The translations under genes were made by a program, and so were the position numbers. A stretch of 64,000 nt of DNA from Fagopyrum homotropicum (Eukaryota; Streptophyta; Magnoliopsida; Caryophyllales; Polygonaceae): the NCBI GenBank assembly GCA_033239125.1, contig BSWB01000002.1, positions 82,208,560 through 82,272,559 of the forward strand, written 5' to 3'. Each line of letters starts with the position of its first letter. Position 1 is the first letter of the stretch. Below the pieces are notes generated by a model, which did no database searches, was not told the DNA's origin, and saw only the letters and a list, made by a program, of their open reading frames with translations. This document shows, one piece after another, positions 56,029 through 64,000 of this stretch.

Positions 56029-56217
56029 TAGGTTGGCGACAAAGGCACTTGAAATCTTGTAACGGCCGAATAGATAAATAAACAGAACCTGCAAGGGGTC
56101 TACGTTTTCAAAAGGGGATTTGATTTTAAACTTGTCGGTCTGGGATAGATGTACGGGCGACCACCACTACCTCCACGGTTTGGGATATATATATATATAT
56201 ATATATGTGTGTCACAG

Positions 56218-57440
56218 ATGGCGCGTACTAGAGATACATCTGCCATGGGGCAAGGAAGGGGTCGACCACCTCTTCCACCCGTCGTCTGTGGACGAGGACG
56301 TTTAAGAAGATCTCCACTAGCTAGAGGTCGGGGCCAATCCCCAATTACTGATCCTCCTATCGCTGAGGTGTTCGCTGAAGAAGTTGTTGAGAGCGTGTTC
56401 TAGAGGCAGGATACGGGACCGCCCCTAGGTCCGGAGCATAGCGAGCGCAGTCGACCGAGTCTGGTCGAGTATCCATCGAAGCTTCTGCATATCGCGACTA
56501 CGTGTAGAGAGTTGAGGAAGCCATCAGGAGTAGAGGACTTGCCCCAGCACCGCCAGTACCCGCGATATCAGTTGAGGTTTCACAGAGAGTGATGGAGGTT
56601 GTTGTTGCACCTACTAGAGCTGTTGAGGTTGCTTGAGTTCCGGATGAGGGGGATGAGCCGAGGCCCAACTGTTGGTTGAAGCCTTTCAACCAGCTGAGAG
56701 TACCTTCTTTCGGAGGCAAGACCGGATTAGAGGTGGAACTATGGCTAGGACAACTGGATTCTTCTATGGAGGCTATTTGTTGCCTAGATAGACGTCGGGT
56801 CGACATAGTACAAACATTGCTTCATGATCAGGCTCATCACTGGGGGAGGACCATGTGCAGTAAGGTTACCAGCTACGAGCAGATGAAGATTGTGATCAAG
56901 GATCGCTATTGCCTTGCAACTGTAAGGAGGGATCGACTTCAGGATTTCCTCGAGGCTGGATTCAAGAATCTTCCTATTTCTAAGATTATCAGCAAGTTTG
57001 AGGAGGAGCTATCTTTGCTGTGTCCATCTACACCACCCGAGGATCAACATGTTTATCTTTTCTCTCGAAGGTTGAGAGAGTCTACACGCTCGTATCTTGC
57101 TGGTTTCCGTTGTGATTTCTTGACGGACTATCAAGATAGAGCATCTTCTTATGAGATGACCGACCGGGTCAAAGGAGAGCTTCTGAAATAGGAGGTCATG
57201 AGAAGAGGAAGAGGACTGGACCAACCAGTGTTGGAGCATCTGGATTGAGGCGTAGTCAGACACTGAGACGTTCTGATTTTCAGCAGTCTATGTAGAGTTC
57301 CGACAAAGGACGATAATGCTTTAACTAGGGAGGTGACGGATGTTTGAGAGCTAACTGCAAGAAGACTGTAGTGACTTGCTTTGCTTGTGGCAAGCCCGGA
57401 CACAGAGCTGCGTTTTTCCGACAAGGCAAAGCGCTATCTC
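56218..57440 (+). pseudogene. gag: Gag of Tekay-like element L
   Basis: ATG at 56218 starts MARTRDTSAMGQGRGRPPLP. After a frameshifted stretch the frame 56676-57191 is open: FNQLRVPSFGGKTGLEVELW, DQAHHWGRTMCSKVTSYEQM, DRLQDFLEAGFKNLPI, DQHVYLFSRRLRESTRSYLA and TDYQDRASSYEM, the Ty3 gag capsid-like domain shared with element I. Two zinc knuckles follow near 57319-57420: the first is ruined (CFN, stop, GGDGCLRANC, with His replaced by Cys); the second reads CFACGKPGHRAAFF with its last Cys lost. A TAG closes the 171-codon frame. Not functional. Confidence 0.88.
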
Positions 57441-57629
57441 AACAGGGATCTTCACCTGCTAGCGTTGTAGGAGGTGGACAGATACCTCAGTACTAGCAGC
57501 AACAAAGAGCTCTTGGTTTTACCGCTCCTTATGGTTCCGCTCAGGGTCAGGGGAGAGACAAGGGACGAGTTGGTGGTTCTAAACACACCAGAGATGCATC
57601 AACCAGATTTTATGAGTTAAGGATTGTTG

Positions 57630-58060
57630 TAGAACCGACAACACCAGCGACCACATGTACCATTCATATTAATGCTTTTTCTGTCAAAGTTCTTTTCGAT
57701 ACCGGTGCTACGCATTCTTTTATATCTGATGCATGTGTTGATAGACTGGCCTTAGTTACTGTAAATGGAAGACCCTTCTTTATAGGATTACCCAATGGGG
57801 GTAAGATTAGAGGTACACGAGAGGTTTGCTATTGTCCTATTAGATTGGAAGGTCGCGATTGGCCAACTGACTTCTTTGTCATGTACTTAGTACATGAAGA
57901 AGTTATTCCGGAAATGGATTGGATGGATCGATATTAGGCTGTTTTGGACATCGGCAAGAGGACAGTGACGATAACTACGGAGTTAGGCCATGTAGACTAT
58001 GGCATTGATCTTCGAGACTTATCGGTCAGGGTTGCAAGGCTTTCTGGTGCTATGCCATGA
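57630..58060 (+). pseudogene. pol: Protease of element L
   Basis: NAFSVKVLFDTGATHSFISD carries the active site (Asp codon 57698-57700). It continues PFFIGLPNGGKIRGTREVCY and DFFVMYLVHEEVIPEMDWMD, after which a TAG at about 57935 precedes the conserved AVLDIGKRTVTI. The open frame is long and motif-complete for the N-terminal half; the single stop lies at the C-terminal end of the domain. Confidence 0.88.
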
Positions 58061-58945
58061 AGGATAGTACGAGTCCAGCGTTGGAGGAGATTCTGGTAGC
58101 ATGTAAGTTTACCGACATCTTTGGAGAGCCATAAAGTTTACCTCCATAGAGGAGTGTAGACTTTGACATTGATCTAGAGCCCGGGAGGAGACCGATCTCG
58201 AAGGCTCCTTACCGCATGACGCATATCGAGATGCTTGAGCTTAAGAAGCAGCTCGAGGAGTTACTAGAGAAGGGCTTCATCCCCCCTAGTGTATCTTCTT
58301 GGGGCGCACCAATACTCGTCGTCAGGAAGAAAGACAAGTCGATGAGGTTATGTATTGATTATCGAGAGCTTAACAAGGTGACAATCAAGAATAAGTACCT
58401 TTTGCCCTGTATCGACAATCTTTTGGATTAGCTACATGGAGCTTCATTGTTTCGAGGATCGATTTGAGATCCGGATATCACCAGCTGAGGGTGATAGAGC
58501 AGGACATAGCCAAGACATAATTTTGGACCAAATATGGCCACTACGAGTTTGTAGTGATGCCTTTGGGGCTTACGGGGCGCTCGGAGTGTTCGTGGAGTTG
58601 ATGAATAACATATTCTTTGATTTTCTAGACGAGTTTGTACTTGTCTTCATAGATGACTTCTGGTATACTCTCGAGGTAGAGGAGTATGCAGGATACCTAA
58701 GGATCGTACTCCAAGTCCTGCAGGAGAGAGAGCTTGACACCAAGCTCTCTAAGTGCGAGTTTTGGATGTCTGAGGTGGCATTCCTTGGTCATATCGTTTC
58801 CGCCGAAGGAATCAAGGTAGATCCGGAGAAGATCAATCCTATAGCATCTTGGCCATCTCCTAGGAATGTCAAGGAGGTACGCACCTTCCTAGGATTTGCG
58901 GGCTACTACCGTCGCTTTGTGGAGGCCTTTTTCGTTATCGCCCAA
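58061..58945 (+). pseudogene. pol: Reverse transcriptase of element L, truncated by element M
   Basis: DIDLEPGRRPISKAPYRM and EEKGFIPPSVSSWGAPILVV-type entry motifs (58165-58330) precede SMRLCIDYRELNKVTIKNKY and PCIDNLLD, then a TAG (58429-58431) and a change of phase. From 58436 the second half has YGALGVFVELMNNIFFDFLD, the catalytic VLVFIDDF (FIDD), LDTKLSKCEFWMSEVAFLGH and VRTFLGFAGYYRRFVEAF. The FGLTNAP motif is frame-damaged near 58560. The sequence stops at CCCAA (58945) where the M LTR begins. Confidence 0.9.
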
Positions 58946-60569
58946 TGATAGCATGAATTATTGTCTACATTTCGGATATGGCTTTGGCGTTTTTTCATCA
59001 TTATTTAGTATGCATAAGTGTATATTACAAATGATATTGGCATTATTCGGTTACTTTGCAAGAATCGAGGTTTACACCACGTTTGATTGTATTTGTAGGG
59101 AATAAGGCATATTTTGGATCGAAATGGGGCATCAGAGTCTGTGGAAGCTATGGACCTACATTGTGGAACATTAGGAAAGGACAAGAAGAGAAGCAGGAAC
59201 TACATTGGAAGGATAAAGGAAAGATTCAGTTGAACAAATGAAAGCATGCACGTAGAATACTATTGGTCTCGGACCAAAACAGTCATACATCTCGACCGAG
59301 ACAGCCAACTCGGTATTGATCGCGATTGGCGGCCCACAACCCAAAAAGAAATAATGTATTATTTGACCTTAAAATTCTTCTATAAGAATGGAAGGTGAAT
59401 GTTAAGTAAAGGATGCTGGATCTTGGAGAGATCGAAAGACGGTGGTTTTCGAAGGATGGGAGGAAGGCTATTGGAAGGAAAAGAGTTGAGGAAGGATTGC
59501 TTAAGGTTTAAGGAAGAAGGGAAGACAAGTTGTAAGATTCTCTTGGGAAGTTATTAGTGAGTTGTTATCATACTTTCTGGAACACATTGTTAGATACAAT
59601 TGCGGGTTTGTTTGCTTTGATAATTGAGACATTTTGTTGGTTGTTTATTTCTCTTTTTCTTGATATTCTTGATATATATTTGATTTCCTGATAATGATGA
59701 TTGTTGGTTAAACCACCCTGATTGTAGGGTGATTAGTTGAAGCTTGTGATTTAGACAATGAAAGAATGAACCTTTATCCTGAGTGGACCTTGAAAGCTTG
59801 AGTTAAGCCTAAAACGAAGCCCGTCTTGGGTTGTTATTGGAGTCATCTCGACCGAGATCGATAAGAACAGCACGAGATCGTCCATTGTTTTGCAGATCTT
59901 GAGTTTAGGTTATAGTTTTCCAAATCCTATTCTTATTGCACATTTCCTGGTTTACATGCAAGCCTAAGATGAGACCTACCCGGTGATTCCTTGCTTGTTT
60001 ACATATGATGATGAGTGTTAGGTAATAAAGTTTTAACCTTTATTAGGGTTTGAGTGTGCTTTCATCCTACCTTTGAGAGTTAACTTGAGACTTACGTGGT
60101 GATGGTTAGTTTTGTACCCTTAGGTGAGTGTGTTGGTTGGAGTACTCTTACCTTTCCTTAGTTCCTTGAGACTTACCCAGTGATAGGAGCTTTGGTTTGG
60201 GAAAGTGGGTAGTGAGACTTACCCGGTGATCTATTCCATAGTTGAAACACCTTCCCTCAACAAACCTCAGCTTTGTCCACGTTACCTTTAGAAATCTTGA
60301 GTCGAAACCACAACTGGACGGTTTGACCTCTAGAATCTGCGTTCCCTTATGATACTATATATCTTGCCTTTCCTTTTGATCAATGCTATTGCATGCTTCT
60401 GAAGTTAAATTGATTTGTTTGGATTATTCTCACCGATTCCCTGAGATCGAATCCGGAATATAAGCCCTTACTACGATAGATCCGTACACTACGGGTTCTC
60501 TTATGGTTAGGTCTATAATTCGGGATATAATTTTAAATCTTTTTCTGCACACACCTTTTGGAGCGAACA
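58946..60569 (+). repeat. 5' LTR of element M (1.62 kb)
   Basis: Begins TGATAGCATGAATTATTG and ends TTTTGGAGCGAACA; backbone as D and J. Dyads: CATCTCGACCGAGACAG near 59289 (about 345 nt from the start) and CATCTCGACCGAGATCG near 59844 (about 900 nt). ACTTACCCGGTGA phrases occur at 59960-60235. Confidence 0.9.
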
Positions 60570-60575
60570 AGTTTT

Positions 60576-60593
60576 TGGCACCGTTTCCTGCGA
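60576..60593 (+). other. Mutated tRNA-Asp primer-binding site (element M)
   Basis: TGGCACCGTTTCCTGCGA, with four differences from the consensus; 6 nt after the LTR end. Confidence 0.75.
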
Positions 60594-60697
60594 ATTGGTC
60601 AAGACCAATAAAGTGTACGGTTGTCTAACTTGGAAGCTTCTTGCTCTATTACTGATTATTTCATCTAAGTATTCTTGTAGAACCTTTCCATAGGTTT

Positions 60698-61882
60698 ATG
60701 CGAAGAACTAGAGCAAGTAAGGAAATCGTTCCTTATGATCCTTAACCATAAAAGACTTACAAGAAAAGGTTGAAAGAAGCTAAGATGGTTGTCGCCGATA
60801 ATGGAGTAGAAGATCTTCGAGCTGAGTAGGCTGATGTTCAAGATCAAATAAGACTTCGAGATGAAGCTCTTATTAAAGAGAGAGCTAAAATTAATGCTCA
60901 ACATGAGCGACTTGAATTAAGAGAGTTTATGCGACAAGGAAATGAAGAAAGAGATAGAAATGCTAGAGTCGTAGTTAACCCACCAACACCCGTCAATGTG
61001 CTAGCACCGGCACCCGCTTATGTGACACCACCACCACCACAACCACCACCGAGGGTTGAAAGAGTTGACCCGTTTGAAGGTATCCCACAAACACTTGGTC
61101 AACGGATGGATCCTTTTCAGGTAGCACGTCGTCCCGGTGTCAACTTAGGTTATCCAGTTGAAAGAGAGTATGAGTTTGGACCTTAAGTCATTACAATGAT
61201 TTAACTGAACTGTTTTAAAGGAATGGAGAGAGAGTCACAACGTCAACATTTACAAAACTATGAAATTCTAACGGAAACATTGAGACCTTCTTGATGTGAC
61301 AATAACAATTATAAACTGCGTGTTTTCTTTTTCTCTTTGAAGGATAAAGCACTTGGGTGGTATCAATCACTTCCCACTGGAAGAGTTAACACATGGGAGG
61401 AGATGACCGCAGAGTTTCGCACGAAGTTCTTCCCGCCATCAAAAACAGCGGAACCGAGAGGAAAAATAAATGCATTTGTGATGAGCGATGGTGAAAGTCT
61501 TTTTAAGTCATGTGAAAGGTTCAAGGACATTTTGTTGGATTTCCCACATCATGGGAATCCAAAGATAGATTTGCTACTAATCTACTTCAAGGGTTTGGAT
61601 GCGGAAACAAAGTTCATGATTCAATCACTCTCACCTGGAACGTTCATGGACAAACTAGTTGATGAAGCATGGGTGTTTGTTGAAAAACAAGCTCTAACTA
61701 TTGAGAAGTACTCCCACCGGAGTGTTGATACACGAGGTCAAAGCTCAAGACCTCAAGAGCTGAACCTTACCTCCTCTAGGGTTGCTCAAATCAACGTCAT
61801 TAACAATGAGATGAAGGCTTTAAAGGAGCTTTTGAAGGCACAAGCTCAACAACCCAAGGAGCAAGATGTTGGGTATGTTGGG
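60698..61882 (+). pseudogene. gag: Gag of element M
   Basis: ATG at 60698 starts MRRTRASKEIVPYDP and meets stops almost at once. A later open part (60929-61186) has a proline-rich linker (TPPPPQPPPRVERVDPFEG) and TLGQRMDPFQVARRPGVNLG. After further breaks, 61337-61885 holds the capsid-like domain: KDKALGWYQSLPTGRVNTWE, RTKFFPPSKTAEPRGKI, DILLDFPHHGNPKIDLLL and VFVEKQALTIEKYSHRSV, then a short coiled coil (NVINNEMKALKELLKAQAQQ) and EQDVGYVG. It aligns with gag of E up to its asparagine-rich tail, where element N is inserted. Confidence 0.88.
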
Positions 61883-63722
61883 TGATAACAAGATTTATGA
61901 CTTAGGATTAGGTAATCATTTAGATAGATTTCTCACTCATTCATGCACGTTTTGGCATTGGTTCATGACGTCTTCGCTCAATTCATGCACATTTCTAGAA
62001 AAGACGTCTACACTACCTTTTATCGGTTTTATAGGTAATTCGGGGATCTATTGGACGTTAATCGATACATTTGAGGGCCAAGCCTCATGATGATACACAT
62101 CCAAAGCCTTGGAGGAGCATAATTGGAACAACAAAGGACACAAAGATCACTATGGGTGCAAGCAATGGAGCAACTCATGGCTAGACGATCATAGGATTCT
62201 TCTGCTGAAGAAAATCGGACCAACTGCCAGGAAAATCGGCCGATTTAATCCACTGGGTCGATTTTTGGGCCTTTGACAGCTTAAGCCACGTGTCCCACGA
62301 TCTCTTGTCCGGCCTTGCTCTTGGTGGAGAATATAAGTGGTCTTGCAGGTTGTTGTTGGGATCCTCTCCTCTCCCACATTCTCACATTCACATCTGATCC
62401 ATTGGAGGCAAGGAATTGGAGGAGAAGAAAAACTCTCAAGGATTGAAGGAAGAAGAAGAACACCATTCTAGAAGTGATAGTGAGGTTTTGAGTGACTTTT
62501 GAGCGATTTTTGTAATCTTGGATTGAAGAACTATTGCAAGGATTGTTAGGAACGTTTTGAATCTTCATTTAAGAGTTTGTAAGTCTTGCTACAACTTGGA
62601 TTCAGTTGAGATTTAGTGATTTTACTTGCTTATCTTTCATTATCCATCTATGAACACCATGTATGCTTGTATGATGATTTTGGATCTTGATATGCATATT
62701 ATTGGCTAGTTTATTGTGATTCTGGAGTGATGGATTGATGGTTATGGCTAGGGTAATGATAGAATGGACTTATATGTTAGTTTTGGATGATTTGTATGCA
62801 TGAAACCCAAACCAGTGAGAAAAATCGCCCTGTTCATGACCAGATCGGCCGATTTAGCTGTAGAACAGCCCGATTTATTCTCCTGTTGCTCTTTAAATGA
62901 TGAATCTGAATGTTAGGGTGTTTGGTTGTTTAAATCCTAGTGTTTAATAAGCTTAATTTAGCTTAGGATCACCTAATGCTATCAACCTAAGTGAGGGAAG
63001 AGATCTACCCGATGATTTCCGATCTTAGATACCAAGGATGATGAACTCTAGGTAGTAGTGAGCCTCATAAGCCGCTATTGGATCGAGTGTGCTAGGATTA
63101 TTGCTTGAGACTTCCCTATTCCGAGACTTACCCGGTAAGGAGAGGGTTTCCCCTTAAGTAGTATCCGGTTTGTGTGGAATTCCTTATTTTAACCCCTTGA
63201 GACCTACCCGGTAATAGGAGTTTGATGCGGGACTAGTGAAGTGAGAGACCTACCCGGTGATTGCTTCCATTAGTGAAACACTTTTCCCAACACCACAGCT
63301 TGTCCTTAGAATCTTTAGAACCTTGAGTCCAATGCCATAACCGGAAATCTTGACCTCTAGATTCCACTTTTCTCTCTTGATCGTATACTTGTGTTTTGAG
63401 TTACTTGTTTGATTGCTAGTTGAGTTGTTAGCTTGTTTCATTGTCTTTCTTGATTTGTGATCCTTGTTTGATCGCTACAAAAAGCAACCAAAAACATCAT
63501 CATTTTCATTTCGTTGTTCCTTGACTTTTTCTTTGATTAGATCAACACTATCTATGACCATTGTTTGACTCGATTTCACCTTAGTCTTTGTGTTCGACCT
63601 CGGAATACTATCCCTACTACAAACGTCCCGTACACTGGGGGTTCGCTAGGAGTTAGGATAAATATAACAAGTATAAATTTAAAGCTTATTGCGTACACAC
63701 ATCACACGATCTTAGCGTAACA
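61883..63722 (+). repeat. 5' LTR of element N (1.84 kb)
   Basis: Begins TGATAACAAGATTTATGAC, ends GATCTTAGCGTAACA. First-locus palindrome AAATCGGCCGATTT at 62233-62246 (350 nt from the start), second locus AGATCGGCCGATTT near 62842-62855 (about 960 nt). ACCTACCCGGTGA and ACTTACCCGGTAA phrases occur at 63005-63260. Backbone as G and A. Confidence 0.92.
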
Positions 63723-63728
63723 AGTTTT

Positions 63729-63746
63729 TGGCGCCGTTGCCGGGGA
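63729..63746 (+). other. Primer-binding site, tRNA-Asp type (element N)
   Basis: TGGCGCCGTTGCCGGGGA, perfect consensus, 6 nt after the LTR end. Confidence 0.93.
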
Positions 63747-63862
63747 CTAGGTCTAGATTGAGTCATTTTGTGATTGTTTATAGTGTAGATCTTTCTTGTT
63801 GCTTTTGATCTCTCTTTGGTTTGTGTCTTTGCTTTTCAGGACATCTCTTACTCTTTAGGTGT

Positions 63863-64000
63863 ATGCGAAGATCTCGTGGCAAGGATTTAGCTCCATTCGA
63901 TCCCGAACCGGAGAAAACCCTTAGATCTAGATCCAAGAGCATTAAAAAGGGAAAAGAGATGGCCGGAAGAGACCTCCAAGCCGAATTGGATGAAGCCTTA
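63863..64000 (+). CDS. gag: Gag N-terminus of element N (partial)
   Basis: ATG at 63863 starts MRRSRGKDLAPFDPEPEKTL, continuing RSRSKSIKKGKEMAGRDLQA and ELDEAL to the window edge. This is the same N-terminus as in A, E and G. All 46 codons are open. Basic and charged, probably the start of the coiled-coil region of gag. Whether the rest is intact cannot be seen. Confidence 0.82.
   Translation, partial: MRRSRGKDLAPFDPEPEKTLRSRSKSIKKGKEMAGRDLQAELDEAL

Larger units (their letters stand above)
55061..58945 (+). mobile_element. Tekay-like element L, interrupted by element M
   Basis: 5'-truncated LTR (about 55061-56011), tRNA-iMet primer site, gag, protease and RT up to 58945, where Athila element M is inserted. 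Downstream pol would lie beyond N, outside the window. Confidence 0.87.
58946..61882 (+). mobile_element. Athila-like element M, 5' portion
   Basis: LTR (58946-60569), strongly mutated tRNA-Asp primer site and gag (60698-61882), which is interrupted by the LTR of element N. Inserted in the RT of Tekay element L. Confidence 0.88.
61883..64000 (+). mobile_element. Athila-like element N, 5' end (runs off the window)
   Basis: Complete LTR, perfect tRNA-Asp primer site and an open gag start. It is the youngest-looking layer at the right edge: no defect is visible in its primer site or in the 46 gag codons present. Inserted in gag of element M. Confidence 0.9.

Overview
The window is a block of nested LTR retrotransposons from a plant nuclear genome, probably repeat-rich heterochromatin of an angiosperm. 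I see no host gene, no tRNA or rRNA gene and no prokaryotic feature. The evidence is LTRs bounded by TG...CA, primer-binding sites for tRNA-Asp (TGGCGCCGTTGCCGGGGA) or initiator tRNA-Met (TGGTATCAGAGCC), 5-bp target-site duplications, and gag, protease, reverse transcriptase (RT), RNase H and integrase sequence of two Ty3/gypsy lineages: Athila-like (env-like third ORF, tRNA-Asp primer) and Tekay/Del-like chromoviruses (tRNA-iMet primer). There is also one Ty1/copia scrap and one GC-rich hAT-like scrap. The species cannot be named from this sequence.

Layout. 1-2433: 5' end of an Athila-like element on the minus strand (A), inserted in an older Athila RT (C; 2434-2889 and 11410-11572). 2890-11409: complete but decayed minus-strand Tekay element (B) splitting the same RT, with 5-bp duplication CGTTT. 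11573-18264: truncated minus-strand Athila element (D) with 3' LTR, env-like ORF and integrase. 18265-19835: LTR and env-like scrap of a sibling (O). 19836-20153 and 44484-44665: pieces of Tekay-type LTR on either side of a large plus-strand Athila element (E, 20154-44483). E is the best preserved element and shows the order gag, protease, RT, RNase H, integrase, env-like ORF. Its gag is split at 21998 by a complete Tekay element (F, 21999-33711, duplication GATGA), whose 3' LTR carries a palindrome with arms of about 1.6 kb. 44666-47090: Athila LTR and gag (G), interrupted by Tekay element I (47091-50978). 50937-53090: filler DNA and a hAT-like remnant holding a solo Athila LTR (J, duplication TGCAA). 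53090-53680: copia integrase scrap. 53681-55060: truncated minus-strand Athila LTR (K). 55061-58945: Tekay element L with gag, protease and RT. 58946-61882: Athila LTR and gag (M). 61883-64000: Athila LTR and gag start (N), cut by the window edge.

Almost every reading frame is broken by nonsense codons or frameshifts, so the coding entries are given as pseudogenes. In life gag would form the particle, protease would mature the polyprotein, RT/RNase H would copy RNA into DNA from the tRNA primer, and integrase would insert the copy. No copy here looks able to do all of this.

The most unusual signal is a set of short dyads centred on CGGCCG (or CGACCG/CGGTCG). They recur at two conserved places in every informative Athila-like LTR (about 320-370 and 900-1050 nt from the LTR start) and in the non-coding, and once the coding, interior. 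The arms differ by element (CCA..TGG, CCT..AGG, ATCT..AGAT, AAAT..ATTT) even where the LTR backbones are clearly homologous. Tekay elements B and I carry GC-rich dyads at two conserved LTR positions of their own.
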